The notes: a model not told the origin generated them from the letters alone. A DNA stretch of 64,000 nt from Pyrrhoderma lamaoense (GCA_002794735.1 NBAZ01000044.1:17643-81642), one strand, 5' to 3'; shown: positions 42,834 through 57,600, counted from the first letter of the stretch. A program made the numbers and translations.

Positions 42834-44345
42834 AACATCTCATTCATCTCTAGCTATGTGTACTTATCTCCCAGACTCTCCCGTCATCCTTTCTTGTAAC
42901 ATCCATTTCTCACCGCAGAACGTAGAATACTTTTATTATCAATTTATTTTTACTGATGCTCCAAGATGCATATCTTTTTCTCTTCCCTTCATACGCTAGT
43001 AATAATATTTGTCACTAAAAGCCATCAACATTTAAAATCAAGGCTTCACAACCTCAAAAATAACAATTGTATTTTCTTCTTCGGGATTATACTCTCTTTC
43101 ATCTATGGCACTAGCCTACTTTACCTTTTACATTTATAAACAAATGTAAAACCTCTATTTGTCTCGGTAGTAATCGCCCCTCCACTCTCCGTATTTTTAT
43201 CTACTACCATAGCGCATAAAGAATAAGAATGCACGCACACAGAAGGCCAAGCTGATCAACATGTGCGAAAGACATATTTATTATTAAATTATTGATAATA
43301 AGCACGTAGCGGAATGATTCAAGAACAGCGTTCTATACTCTGTCTTCTTCAGAGAATGTCCAATTCTGATATCATCACACCTTGAAGTATGATGTATGAG
43401 AGAAAGGGATGGAAGAAGATATTGACAGTAACTGATATATGGCTTTGAAGCTAGTGAACTCGAACCAACACTATAGTGCGGATAGATTAAGTCGGGCATC
43501 ATAGATCTCAGCATTACAGCTTGACTCATTACACTGGTATCATATGATAGAATAAAATGATAGAAAAGATGTTCTTGAATTCGAACGGGCTCATAGAAAA
43601 TCATGAGTGGAACACTAATCAGAAATGAGTTTTGTAAGTTGCAAGTCAAAGACTCAGCTGAATATCAGGCTCACGTACTCTTGTATACTTCTACCTCAGG
43701 GGAAAGCTCATAGAGTAATAAGTGAGTCTTAATAACAATTCACGAGGTATGAGGGGTTTCGATTAAATTCAAAATGAGAAAAAAGCGAGCCCACTATCTC
43801 GACACACATCTATGTATTATTCGAGTGTCACCGAGTCCTGTTAATAATAGATATAGCCACAAAAATGACTTCTCTATCATCTATTTCATCAGTAGAGTCA
43901 AGCTACTGTTCTGTTCTGTTTAAGGACCCGACTCATGGCTTAGTAACAGAGCCGTGAGAATTGCACGTATTAGATAATATTAGATACAAACTCAGACATT
44001 ATGTCATCTCTTTCTTGAACTCTAAAATTATTATATTCAATCTACAGTGCTTAAAATACTACTCCATGCCATGTAAGCATGATATGTATGGGCAGATTTG
44101 AATCGATTCATCACAAGCTCCGTGCAGAACATCCTATTTGTGCCTCTTCTACCAAGTACAAGGACAGGTTCAATACTCCATTCTTTACATATCTCCTGAT
44201 TATGTCCATCAATATGAAAGGCTTGAGAATCATCATACTAGCTCTAGTATATAAGAACACTCAAGGCTCTCGTGGTCATCAACCTCCCGTCATTTGTTCC
44301 GCTCAAAACAACTATCATATTTAAAAACATCATCTCATTGCATCA
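42834..44345 (+). other. Unit 2 intergenic region
   Basis: NLR2 3' flank, then sequence shared with the other units. The short frame MTSLSSISSVESSYCSVLF starts at 43865 and stops at 43957. No other gene. Confidence 0.45.
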
Positions 44346-45026
44346 TAGGAAATACGCAAGTCCGATTTCTCATGTTGCTGAGTACACTGTAAATAGACAT
44401 TGAAATGCAGTTATGAATGTCATAAAAAGTTATGGAGAGGGGTTTATACTGCTATCATTTTCTCCAGACGGGACTCTTATCGTTTCTGTATCAGAAGATG
44501 ATAAAGTTTGTATGTGAAATGTAGCGAGCGAGAAGTTGATCGCAGCTCTTGAGTACGAGGCTGACAGAATCGCATTCTCTCCAAATGGTGATCTCGTAGC
44601 TTGTCTCATACTCGGAGCAACTCGAAAGAGGAGGGCGTGATAGTGGTGTGAGCTCCATCGGGAGGTAAAATAGTTCAGAGCTAGGCAAAGGCATTATGGA
44701 TGAAGTTTACTGTATCACATTCTCGAAAAGCAAAAGATACACGTATATTACATCAGGATATAGACATAGAAATACTTTAATTTGGGACGTGGAGAGCGGA
44801 GAAATAGACGGAAAGCCACTAAGAGGTCCTACAGAGAGTTTATTCCATCTTCTTCTCGTACGACGATTGGTATCCTGTTTCCAGATCGGATGGCGAGTCA
44901 ACTGTAATGTGAAATGTCCGAAGCAAAGAAATAATCAATGCTCTGTTGAAGGGTCACAAAAGATTGATTACCTTGCATTCTCTCCAGTCGCAGAATACAT
45001 CGTGGCAGCCGTTGAAGACTCAACTT
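44346..45026 (+). pseudogene. WD40 relic, unit 2
   Basis: Same relic as 36318-36999, with more damage. Recognisable pieces: ALEYEADRIAFSPNGDLVA near 44545-44600 and the piece from 44696 (MDEVYCITFSKSKRYTYI, then LIWDVESGEIDGKPL). Confidence 0.72.
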
Positions 45027-45720
45027 TAGGTAATGGTTCAACTTTTTAGTCGTGTTTAGTGCCGAGGACTTGGGGATTAGAGTCTGCCTACACCAAAAAC
45101 GATGCTCTGGCTCAGATTTGAGGGATAAAAAGCGAGGAACGCGACTTCGGCCGGAGCGTAGAGAAAGATAGAGCCTTTGGGGCGAGCTGAGACTTCACAG
45201 ACCAGTAAATGCAGTAGAAACGTATAGAACAAAGCCCTGACCATGACTGTAGTTTGAGATAAAAGTTTATGTATTTCAATCCGCCCGGACGACTTACAGT
45301 ACGGTCAAAGCGTTACAAGCGCGCCCGGGAAGCCAAATAAAGCAGCAGAGACAAAGAGTACGGGAGACTCTTAGAAAGCTACTCCGGGAAGGGAAGTGGA
45401 TATATTGGTTGGGGGTTAACTGATTCATTACAGACTCAAATCTGGAGGCTTATATATCAAAACGCGAGATAAAGGGTAGATAATATGGAAACGTGGTTTT
45501 CAGGTGGCTATATGCCACTGGACGAAAGGTTTAAGCCATCGGAATCGAGAGGGTCATATAAACGAACGCTCTCCTCGAGTAAGAGTAGAAAGTGAAGCTA
45601 AATATTAAGAGAAATAGACCAGGCGTGTGGCTGAGTAGTAGCAATGGACTTTCCGGGTGATTTAGAAAGTGCATTATAATTGCACTACGACCGACTGGAC
45701 ACTTAGCTGTTCCTTCAACT
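45027..45720 (+). repeat. Dispersed repeat R, copy 3
   Basis: Follows the relic as in unit 1. Same blocks; no gene. Confidence 0.6.
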
Positions 45721-46837
45721 CTCATTGAGATTCTGTACGATGAACACCAGCTGATGCCCCGATTCTCCTCAAACTCAGTTTCTCGGAGGATACTACTCTT
45801 CGGAAATAACCTTTCTTGTATCGGGCTGACATACTTTCTGCAAGAGAAATAAACATAATAGACTTAGAAAGTCGAAGAGGACACCGCCACCAAAAGCAGG
45901 ACTTTCAAAATGTCACATAACGTATACATGAACATCTATTTGCCTATGAACTGAGTTTTACTAAGAATATGTTCAGTTTTTTATCAAAACAAGGTACACA
46001 AGCATCAGAAATACTTCATCTTCATGTTCACAGTCTGCACCAGAGGACATCAGTGTTAATAGATATAGGACCAGCTACGCGTTCGTTTGTACCAGCATCT
46101 AGTGAGTACCGTAGTTCTCTGATATATCTAATATTAAACTCTATATTTTCAATAAACGACTCTTTATAGTTCCTATAAGTGAGATCTCTTGTTACCAAAA
46201 GTTACCAACCATCACTTCGCGCTCACGATCTTTACCAAAAGACTAAATATCATTCCATCAGTATGACCTTATTTGTGATTTAATTTTACCACGAATCTCC
46301 TATCTTTCATCCTGTGTATATGATCTGATGTTTCTGGAGCTCTGATACTGTCAAGCAAGGCCCACTCTAATACCCGGTTCTGTTTCGCCCACAGTGGGCT
46401 CTGTTACATGAAATAAAGAACATGAACGTGTAAAATTCCTACTTTTCCTCCCTTATAATTGATGGGTTGTTTAGAATAGATAACGTAATATCAAAGTTCT
46501 GAGAAGTATGACTCGAAGTTCATGAGGAAAAGACACTGATTACAGATCAGAAACGAAAGTCTGGAACCAGACTTCTTATAATACCGTGTCTAGATGTTGC
46601 GTTGTTGATTGATGGATTAGTCACGGGTAGCGGCACGAGTGCATACAAGATAGGAAATTTTGATACACATACTGGATTTAAATTGTCAGCGATTTACTTA
46701 CTCTGTGGTGATTTCCACAAATATTGATTGGCTAGGGTAAAAAATCTAACAGAAACTGTAAACCATCGATAAGAAACGGAGTCCGGAAAGACATGTACTG
46801 TGTATATCGTGTATGGGACTATTTGAAAAGATAATTC
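45721..46837 (+). other. Unit 2 distal intergenic region and NLR3 upstream region
   Basis: No gene. Shared with the other units, including the AAGTCTGGAACCAGACTT palindrome near 46555. Confidence 0.5.
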
Positions 46838-46845
46838 TATAAATA
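46838..46845 (+). promoter_or_regulatory. NLR3 TATA box
   Basis: TATAAATA, 146 bases before the ATG; a 10-base loss just before the ATG accounts for the shorter distance. Confidence 0.65.
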
Positions 46846-46983
46846 CTTGACGTGTAACACGCCTCCTTATCTAGTACAAATCGGTGATCCCTCAGCAATC
46901 TATTGTTGAATATAGGTTGATGTTGTTGATGATCAGTACTTACCTTTCAGCCATCCCCCACTGATACATCTACAACTCGTATA

Positions 46984-49900
46984 ATGCCCTTCAATCAGAC
47001 TGGTCCTAGCAACTACGCTCACTTTGCTGGTACATATATTGATAATACCGGCAATCAGAATCATAACGTATATAATATTGACACTAGTACTACTCTATCC
47101 AGTGAGTTTCATACCACATTCTATGTGATCGTGATCCAAACGGCCATTGTATATTACAAGGATTGAAGACTACTCTCAATCCATCTCATCTGCCTGGAGA
47201 TGGTCGACCGGCGTGCTTGCGAGGCACTCGGACTCGTATTCTGGAGCAGATATCGAGATTTATAGATAGGGAGAGCTACGGCACGGAACCAAATGTGACA
47301 TTCTTGCTAGGTGGAGCTGGTACGGGGAAAAGTACCATCGCAACATCAATTGCAGATCATTATCGCGAAAAGAGACAACTCGGATGTCACTTGTCCTTTC
47401 TCAGAGAAAGAAGTGATCCAGATGCAGTGATCCGGACAATCGCATACAATCTCGCTGCATTCAATTCATCTATAGCGCTCTCCATTGTGAACGCCCTTGA
47501 GGGACGTGGTGACTTGTCTTCAGCAACACTCGATAGTCAGTTTGATATCCTCCTTAGAAAGCCACTTTCACTCGCTTCCAACCACATACCATGTCCCGTC
47601 CTCGTTGTCCTTGATGCTCTTGATGAGTGCGGAACATCTCAGACCAGGCACAACTTACTCCGCGTCTTAGGGGAAGGGCTAGCTGGATTGCCTCCCAACT
47701 TCCGATTTCTCATCACAGGACGTCCCGAGAGTGACATTGTGTCATTCTCGCGCTCACTTAAAGCATACGAAATCAATCTGAGCGACGCTACAAGTGATAA
47801 CAAGAAGGATGTCTGTACTTATATCAATCATGAATTCGGGTTAAGGAAAGACAGTGTCAAGCTACCAGAGGACTGGCCATGGGACGAAAATATGGCGAAA
47901 CTTGGAGAGGCTGCAAATGGATTGTTCATTTGGGCATCTACGGCAGTCAAATTTGTGTTTGAGGGAAAGCTAAAACGCATTGCACGTCTGAACCATCTGG
48001 TGAACAACGCGAGAGCACTGGATTTGAAAGAGTTATATGTGACTGTACTAGAGAACTCGTTCGAGTGGGATGAGGAGACACAGACACTTTTCTCAAGTGT
48101 ATTCTCAATCATTTTCTTTGGGAAGTCTCCACTATCGGATGAGGTCATCGACGGGATCCTAGGCGTTGAGTCAGGAACAACGTCAGAGCTGCTTTCTTGT
48201 CTTCGATCTTTGGTATCATACGGATCGGGTCAGCCAGTCAAGATACACCACACGTCATTTTATGATTATTTGGTGTCTTGCGTAGGGAGTCGTTGGCATA
48301 TTGACTCTGGATCACAAAAAAGGAGCATTGCCAATAACTGCCTCAACCAGATGAATCATTCGCTCTGCTTTAATATCTGCAATCTTGAATCGTCTTTCTT
48401 GCTCAATGAGGAAGTTTCCGATCTTCAGGAGCGCATTGAAAGAAATATCCCAAAGCATTTGAGGTACATATGCTGTAACTGGGGTCATCATATCCGGGAA
48501 ACATCATACTCGCCCGAACTGGGTAATTTGTTGAAGACGTTTGCACACAAGAAGCTTCTGTTTTGGTTTGAGGTGTTGAGCCTCACGGATACGTTCGATG
48601 ATCATGTTGGTACCGCATTGACGTACGCGGTTTCATGGATTGGGGTGAGAATTAGGTATCATTATCTATGTCTTTATTCTGATTTACAAAAGAACAAAAA
48701 CCCGGAATTGTCTGCATTCCTCAGGGATGCATATCGGCAGGCCAGTACATTCTCAGAGGCTATTTCAAGAAGCGCGCCCCATATCTATTGCAGTCTTCTA
48801 CCCCTCACCAGAGACGAATCTGTAGTATCATTGCACTACAAGAAATACGCCAATCCAGTTGCTCATATCGAGTATATTGGGAGTAGACAACGAAGTGCAG
48901 TCATTAAATCCATTGAAAACGGTGGCAGGTATTTAAGAGGGCTATCATTTTCTCCAGACGGAACCCGTATCGTTTCTATAACATGGGACAATGAAGTTTG
49001 CGTGTGGGATGCAGCGTGTGGGAAGTTGATCGCGGCTCTTGAGTATACTGCTGACACAATCGCATTCTCTCCAAGTGGTGATCTCGTAGCATTGACGTAC
49101 TCTTATGCAGGGAAAGGAGAGATTGCGGTGTGGAGTCCCATAGGAGGGGAGATAGTTCGAGAGCTATGCACAGGCTATGCGAGTAGCGTCTACTGTATCA
49201 CATTCTCAAAAAGCGGGAAATATATTGCATCAGGATATGGAAATGGGAACATACTGATTTGGGATGCCGAGAGCGGAAGAGTAGACGGAAAACCACTAAA
49301 GGCTCAGACAGATGGTATTAGTTCTGTTTCCTTCTCATACGACGACCAGTATCTTGTTTCCGGGTCGTATGACGGGACGATTACTTTATGGAGCTTTCAA
49401 AGAAAGACGATGGTGTATTCTCGTTTGCTCGATCACAGGAGACGTGTTATTACCATCGCATTCTCGCCAAATGCAGAATATTTTGTGTCAGCCTCTTTCG
49501 ATGGTATTGCTTGTATCTGGAGAACATCCACAGGTGAGGTGATTCACCAACTTGGGGGTTGTAGAGAAGCAACATACTCCTCCGATGGTCTTCATGTTCT
49601 GGGATTCGATGGTATCAGCACGATCATGATATGGAACGTGTTGAATGTTGACGAGCCTCCGAGGGAAATTGATACTGGGTATAAGTGCCGCTGTGTTGCA
49701 TTTGCCCCCGATGGCACGCGCTTCGCGTTTAGTGTTGAGGGAGGTTCAATTCAAATTTGGGACGCCACTGTTAGCGTGGTTAACACTGATCGAACTCAGG
49801 TGCAGAGTGGGATATTGTCATTGGCAGTATCGCCAAGAGGAAGGTATATTGCTTCCGGAGACCAGGACGGTACAATTTGTGTGTGGAATACGGCCAACGG

Positions 49901-50852
49901 AACGCCAATCGCTGGGCCATGGAAGGGACACTCTCAAGAAGTCTCGTCCGTTGCATTTTCGCCAGACGAAGAACTAGTTGCCTCTGGCTCTCTCGACACA
50001 ACAGTGAGAGTGTGGAAAGCGTTGAGCGGAGAATCTGTCACGGTATTCAGAGGCTGTGTCGTTGCCTTTTCCCCGAATGGAAAGCACATCGCTTCGGGCT
50101 CAGCTGACAAGACGATCGGAGTCTGGAGCATCGAAAGAAGGGAACTGGCTCTCACGCCATTCGAAGGTCATAGTGGCTGTGTCAATTCGATCGCTTATTC
50201 ACCCGATGGATCGAAGATCGTTTCGGGATCATTTGACAAAACTGTCCGTATTTGGAATGCTACAAACGGCCAGTTACTTTCAACGCTGGAAGGCCATTCT
50301 GCCTTGGTCCACTCTGTAGCTTATTCTCATGATGGTTTGCGCATCGCCTCTGTATCTAGTGATAGAACTATGCGACTCTGGAATGCTAAAAGCGGCGACA
50401 CTGAATCTGTGATCAGACATGACACGATGGTGACCTTGGTGTGCTTCTCACCTGACGGAAAAATAATCCTGTCAGGATCCAAAGACGGAACCATTCGTGT
50501 GTGGAATTCTTCCAACTACGAACTTCTCTTTGAAATTCTAGCTTCACACTCCAACTGGGTCACCTCGCTCTCCTTTTTCCCTGATAACAAACACTTTGCA
50601 TCTTACTCTCCCGATGGAATAATCAGAATCTGGTCTCTGGGTGCTGTGGATTGGGATCTACGAAGAAAAGATGGATGGGTTGTTGACAAAGACGACAGAT
50701 TGCTCATGTGGTTCCCTGATGGGACTCGTAGGACACTTATTACTCCCAGAAATCCTGTTCTCCTAAATTATCCATACAACACAACAGTCGACTTCTCTCG
50801 CTATCGAGTCGGAAACGAGTGGACCAGACCCATTGCTGTCACTTCCGAGTGA
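46984..50852 (+). CDS. NLR3: NACHT-WD40 receptor, intact, second intron exonised
   Basis: Exon 1 46984-47101, intron 47102-47160 (59 nt), then a single exon 47161-50852; 1269 residues. Walker A GGAGTGKST, Walker B VLVVLDALDECG. At the place of the 33-34-nt intron of the paralogues the acceptor AG is gone and the sequence is open, adding 12 residues (VRIRYHYLCLYS) between SWIG and DLQKNKNPEL. Fourteen WD40 repeats follow; repeat 10 is short (VFRGCVVAFSPNGKHIASGS), having lost about nine residues of its first strand. The tail reads DEWTRPIAV-like (NEWTRPIAVTSE). Confidence 0.91.
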
Positions 50853-52387
50853 AACATCTTATTCATCTCCAGTCATGTGTACTTAACTCCCAGACTCTCC
50901 CGTCATCCTCTCTTGTAACATCCATTTCCCACCTCAGAGCGTTAACAAATCATATTCACTCATGTTCCAAAATGCATATCTTGTTCTCTTCTCTTCATAC
51001 GCTAGTAGTAACATGTGTCATTATAAACCATTAACAAATACAGCTAAGGCCTCACAACCTCAAAAATAATATCCGAACTTTCTTCTCCGGATCTATATTT
51101 ACGTTCTCATTCATGATATAGCCTAGTTTACCTTTTGCGGTTATAAACAAATGTAAAAACTCTATTTGGCTCGGTAGTAATCGCTCCTCTACTCTCCTCA
51201 TTCTTATCTACTACCATAGCATAAAAAGAGTAAGTGTGCACGCACTCTGTAGGTCAAGCTGATCAACCAGTGCGACAGATATTTGATGTTATATGTTTGA
51301 TGATAAGTACGTAGCGGAGTATTCTAAAAACAGCGTTCTATACTCTGTCTTCTTCAGAGAGCGTCAAATTCTGATTTCATCATGCCTTTAAAATATGATG
51401 TATGAGAGAAAAGGAAGTAAGGGAAGATTGACAGTAACAGATATATGGCTTTGAAGCTACCAAACTCTAATTGAGACTGAAGTGCTAGATAGATTGAGTC
51501 GGGAGTCATAGATCTCAGTATTCTAGCATGGCTCATCACATTGGTATCATAGAATGGAAGGTACAAGGAGGAAAATAATGTAAGGTATTCGATAGAAAAG
51601 ATGTTCTTAAATTCGAATGGGACAGACTCCATAGAAAATAACGAGTGGAACAGTAGTCAGGAACGAGTTATGTTATTTGCAAGTCAAAGACTCAGCTAAA
51701 AGTTAGATTATATACTTTTATTTACTTCCACTCCGGAGGTAGTCTCATAAACCGTCCAGTGAGTCTTAGTGACCGTTCATGAGGTTCGAGGGTTTCAATT
51801 AGATTCCGAATGAGAGAAAAAAGCGAACTCACTATCTCGACACACATCTATGTATCACTTGAGTGTCACCGAGTCCTGTTGATGATAGATATAGCCACAA
51901 AAATGACTTCTCTATCATCTATCTCATCACTAGAGTCAAGCTACTGTTCTGTTCTGTCGAAAGACCCGACTCATAGCTTAGCAATAACAGAGCCGTGTGA
52001 TTTGCACGAATTAGATAATGATAATTATAAACTCAGTGATTATGTCATCTCTTTCTTGAACTCTAAAATTATTATATTCAATCTACCGTGCTCAAAATGC
52101 TACTTTACGCCATGTAAGCAAGATATGTACGGACGGACTTGAATCGACTCATCACAATCTCCGTGCAGAACATCCTATTTGTTTTTCTTTTACCAAGTAC
52201 AAGGAAAGGTTCAATACTCCGTTCTTTACATGTGTTTCCTGTGTAAGTCTATCAATAGGAAAATATAAAAATCATCACACTGGCTCCAGTGTATGAAAAC
52301 ACTCGAGCCTCTCGTGGTCATCATCCTTTCGTCATTTTTTCAGCTCAGAACAATTATCATATTTTAAAAACATCTCATTGAATTGTT
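50853..52387 (+). other. Unit 3 intergenic region
   Basis: NLR3 3' flank and shared intergenic sequence. The short conserved frame is longest here: ATG 51903 to 52142, 79 codons, MTSLSSISSLESSYCSVLSK at its start. Unknown; low confidence as a gene. Confidence 0.4.
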
Positions 52388-53040
52388 GGGAATACGCCAG
52401 TCCGATTTCTTATGTTGTTGTTATTAGATACACCGGAAATAGAAATTGAAACGTAGTCATGAGTGTCATAGAAAGCGACGGCGAGGGTTTTATAATGTTC
52501 TCATTTTCTCCAAAAGGGACCCGTATCGTTTCTGCATCAGAGTGCGATGAAGTTTGCATGTGGGATGCAGCGAGAGAGAAACTGATTGCAGCTCTTGGGT
52601 ACGAGGCTGATAGAATTGCATTCTCTCCGGATGGTGATTTCTTAGCGTTGTCTCAATCTTGGAACATCTCGAAAGAGGAAAGTGTGATAGCGGCGTGGAT
52701 TCCAATGGGAGGGGCGATAGTTCGAGAGCTAGTCAAAGGCATTATGCCTAAAGTTTACTGTATCATATTCTCGAAAAGCAGAAGATATAACGCATTAAGA
52801 TACAGAAAGGTAAGTGCTTTTTTCTGGGAAGTCGAGAGCGGATGAATAGACGGAAAGCCACTAAAAGGTCATACAGAGAGTTTATTCCATCTTCTTCTCG
52901 TACGACGATTAGTATCTTGTTTCCGGGTAAGATGACGAGACGAATGTAATGTGAAGTGTCCGAAGCAGGGAAATAGTCAATGCTCTGTTGAACGGTCACA
53001 AAAGAATATTTAATGCCTTGCACACTCTCCAAACGCAGAG
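52388..53040 (+). pseudogene. WD40 relic, unit 3
   Basis: The best-preserved relic: 128 codons open at 52459-52845 covering WD40 repeats 1-3 (FSFSPKGTRIVSASECDEV, then EKLIAALGYEADRIAFSPDG, then VIAAWIPMGGAIVREL). It stops at TGA inside VESG. It is more diverged from NLR1-4 than they are from each other, so it predates the array's expansion. Confidence 0.75.
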
Positions 53041-53440
53041 TACATCGTGGCAGCTGAGACTTCTAAGATCAGTAAATGCAGTAGAAACGTATAGAGTAGA
53101 GCCCGACCGAAGCTGTAGTTTGAGACAAAGGTGTATGTATTTCGGTCCTCCAGACGACTTGCAGTACAGTCAGAGTGTTACAAGCAAGTCCGGGAAGCCT
53201 ACTAAGTAGCAGAGTAGTAGATATGAAGTACGGGAGACTATTAGAGAGCTACTCCCGGGGCCATATATATGAGCCCTATACTCGAGTAAGAGTAGAAAAT
53301 GAAGCTAGATAGTAAGAGAAATGGGCTAGAAGCACGGCCGAGAGTAAGGAGATGTAGTAATAATGGACTCTCCTAGCAAGTTACGGAATGCATTATAACT
53401 AGATAACGACCGGTTATCTAGTTAGTTGGTGCTACACCCT
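53041..53440 (+). repeat. Dispersed repeat R, copy 4 (truncated)
   Basis: Lacks the first part (the TAGAGTCTGCCTACACC block) and an internal piece; joined directly to the relic. No gene. Confidence 0.55.
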
Positions 53441-54540
53441 CATTGAGATTCTGTACGATGAACACCAGCTGATGCCCCGATTCTCCTCAAACTCAGTTTC
53501 TCGGAAGATACTACTCTTCGGAAACAACCTCTCTTAAATCGGTTAATCCTGCTTTCTGCAAGAGCAATATACATACCAGACTTAGAAAATAGAAGAGGGA
53601 CACCGCCACCAAAGCAAGACTTTTAACATGGCACATAACGTATACACGAACACGTATTTGTCTATGAACTGAGTTTTACTAAGGAGATGTTCAGTTTGTA
53701 TCAAAACAGGACTTACGAGTATCGGAGAAACTTCATATTCATGTTTACAGTCTGAATCAGAGGATATATGTGTTAGTAGATACAGGACTTGCTATGCGTC
53801 CATCCATCTTTGCGTCAAGTTACTACCGTAGTTCTCCGGAATATAAATCCCTATATCGTTCATAAATTACTTTTAAAGCCTCCAACGGTGCGATCACCCG
53901 CTATATAATATCATCTTGTGCTAAAAATTTTTTACCAAAAGATTAAATATCATTCCATCATGATGTCCTTTTTTTAGGCTTAATTTTACTATGAACCTCC
54001 TAACTTTCATCCCAATTATTTGATCCGATCTTTCTGGAGCTCTGATACTGTCAAGCAATGCCCACTCAGGGACCCAGTTCTGTCTCGCCAACAGTGAGCT
54101 CTGTTACATGAATTAAAGAATATAGATGTGAAATGCATATTCTCCTTCTAATCAGCGAACTATTGAATTGCTCAAAATGATAATTGTGATACCAAACTGT
54201 TATGAAGTATGGCTCGAGGCTCATGAGAAAAAGACACTGATTACAGATCAGAAACGAAAGTCTGGTTCCAGACTTCTTATAATAGCGTGTCAAGATGTTG
54301 CGTTATTGATTGATGAGTTAGTCGCGAGTAGCGGCACAATTCCAAACAAGATAAGAAATTATGATACAAATAGTGGATAAAAACTGTCAACTATTTACTT
54401 TCTCTGTGGTGACTCCCACAAATCTTGGTTGGTTGGGGTTTAAAGCGTCTGATAGAAACTGTAAACCATCGATAAGAAACGGAGTCCGGAAAGACATATA
54501 CTGTGTATATCGTGTATGACACTATCTGGAAAGATCCTTC
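53441..54540 (+). other. Unit 3 distal intergenic region and NLR4 upstream region
   Basis: No gene. The palindrome reads AAGTCTGGTTCCAGACTT near 54256, with TT in place of AA at its centre. Confidence 0.5.
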
Positions 54541-54548
54541 TATAAATA
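54541..54548 (+). promoter_or_regulatory. NLR4 TATA box
   Basis: TATAAATA, 156 bases before the ATG. Confidence 0.65.
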
Positions 54549-54696
54549 CTTGACGTGTAACACGCCTCCTTATCTAGTACAAATCGGTGATCTCTCAGCA
54601 ATCTATTATTAAGTAAAGGTTGATGTTGATGACGACCAGTACTTTGCTTTCAGCCATCCTCCACTGATCCATCTACGACTCAAGTACGCTCGTGTA

Positions 54697-57600
54697 ATGC
54701 CCTTCAACCAGACTGGTCCTAGCAACTACGCTCACTTTGCTGGTACATATATTGATAATACCGGCAATCAGTTTCATAACGTATATAATATTGACACTAG
54801 TACTACTCTATCCAGTGAGTTTCATAACACGTTTTGTGTGATCGTAATCTAATCAGTCAACATAAATCAACAGGATTGAAGACTACTCTCAACCCATCTC
54901 ATCTACCTGGAGATGGTCGACCGATGTGCTTGCGAGGAACTCGAACTCACATTCTGGAGCAGATATCGAGATTTATGGAAAGAGGGAGCTATAGCTCAGA
55001 GCCTAATGTAACATTCTTGATAGGTGGAGCTGGTACGGGGAAAAGTACCATTGCAACAACTATTGCGAACGATTACTGCGAAAAGAGGCAGCTTGGATGT
55101 CACATATTCTTTCTCAGGGGAAGAAGTGATCCAGATGCAGTAATCCAGACAATCGCATACAATCTCGCTGCATTCAATTCATCTATAGCGCTCTCCATTG
55201 AAAACTCTCTTCAGAACCGTGGTGACTTGACCTCGCTGACACTCAGAACCCAATTCAATACCCTTATTAGAGAGCCACTTCTACTCTCTACTAGTCACGT
55301 ACAGCATCCTGTCCTCGTTGTCCTTGACGCTCTTGATGAATGCGGAACATCCCAGACCAGACACGCTCTCCTCCGCGTCCTGGGAGAAGGGCTCACTGGA
55401 TTACCTCCCAACTTCCGATTTCTCATCACAGGACGTCCCGAGAGTGACATTGTATCATTCTCGCGCTCACTTAAAGTATATGAAATCAATCTGAACGACT
55501 CTACAAATGAGAACAAGGAGGATGTCTGTACTTATATCAAACATGAATTCGGATTGTGGAGAAACAGTGTCATGCTACCAGGTGACTGGCCATGGGAGGA
55601 CAATATGGCGAAACTTGGAGATGCAGCAGATGGATTGTTCATTTGGGCGTCTACGGCAGTCAAATTTGTGTTTGAGGGAAAGCTAAAACGCATTGCACGT
55701 CTGAACCATCTGGTGAACAACGCGAGAGCACTGGACTTGAACGAGTTATACGTGACTGTATTAGAGAACTCATTCGAATGGGATGAGGAGACACAGACAC
55801 TTTTCTCGGGTGTATTCTCGCTCATTTTCTTTGGGAAGACTCCACTATCGGATGAGGTCATCGACGAGATCCTAGGCGTTGATCCAGGAACAACATCAGA
55901 GTTACTCTCTTGTCTTCGATCTTTGGTATCATACGAATTTGGTCAGCCGGTCAAGATACACCATACATCATTTTATGATTATTTGGTGTCTTGCGTAGGG
56001 AGTCGTTGGCATATTGACGCTGGATCACAAAAAAGGGAAATTGTTGTTAACTGTCTCAACAAGATGAATCATTCGCTCCGCTTCAATATCTGCAATCTTG
56101 AATCATCCTTCTTGTTCAATAATCAAATTCTCGATCTCCAGGAACGCATCAAGAGAAACATCCCGATGCACCTGAGGTACATATGCCGTTACTGGGGTCA
56201 TCATATTCAGGATACGTCATACTCACCCGAACTGGGTAATTTGTTGAAGACGTTTGCACACAACAAACTTCTATTCTGGTTTGAGGTATTGAGCCTCACG
56301 GATACGTTCGATGACTACGTTGGCACTGCATTGACGTACGCAATTTCATGGATTGGGGTGAGCATTAAGTAATGTACCTCCATTTTTTAGGCTGACTTAC
56401 AAAAGGGTAAAGACCCGGAGTTGTCTGCATTCTTCAGAGATGCATATCGACAGGCTAGTATATTCTCAGAAGCTATTTCAAGAAGCGCGCCCCATATCTA
56501 TTGCAGTCTTCTACCCCTCACCAGAGACGAATCTGTAGTATCATCGCACTACAGGAAGTACGCCAATCCAGTTGCTAGTATCGAGTACATCGGGAATAGA
56601 CAACGAAGCGCAGTCATCAAATTCATAGAAATCGGTCACGGGCACTTAACAAGGTTATCATTTTCTCAAGACGGAACCCGTATCGTTTCTTCATCAAGGG
56701 GCGATGAAGTTTGCATGTGGGATGCAGCGAGTGGGAAGTTGACCGCGTCTCTTGAGTATAAGGCTAACAGTGTCGCATTTTCTCCAAGTGGTGATCTCGT
56801 AGCATTGGCATATTCTGAGGAAGAGGAAGGAGTGATAGCGGTGTGGAGTCTCATAGGAGGGGATATAGTTCGAAAGCTATGCTCAGGCTATACGGATAGC
56901 GTTTACTGTATCACATTCTCGAAAAGCGGAAAATATATTGCATCGGGGTATGATAACGGGATTATACTAATTTGGGATGTCGAGAGCGGACGAGTAGACG
57001 GAAATCCACTGGAAGTTTATGATGATGGTGTTACCTCTATTTCTTTCTCGTACGACGACCAGTATCTTGTTTCCGGGTCGGATGACGGGACGATTGTTTT
57101 ATGGAGCTTTCAAAGCAGGACGATGGTATATTTTCGATTGGACGATCACATGGATTGGATTAACAGCGTCACATTCTCGCCCACTGCAGAATATTTTGTG
57201 ACATGCTCAGATGATTGTACTGCTTGTATATGGAGAGCATCAACAGGCGAGGTGATTCACAGCCTTGAAGAATGTAGAGAAGCAACATTCTCATCCGATG
57301 GTCTTCATGTTCTGGGATTCGATGGTATCAGCACGATCAGGATATGGAACGTGTTGAATGTTGACGAGCCTCCGAGGGAAATTCAAATTGATACTGGATA
57401 TGAGTGCCATTGTGTTGCATTTGCCCCCGATGGCACGCGCTTCGCGTTTAGTGTTGAGGGAGGTTCAATTCAAATTTGGGACGCCACTGTGACTGTTAGT
57501 GTGGACAACACTGATCAAACTCAAGTGCAGAGCGGGATTGAGTCAGTGGCAGTATCGTCAAGTGAAAGGTATATTGCTTCCGGAGACCGGGATGGTACAG

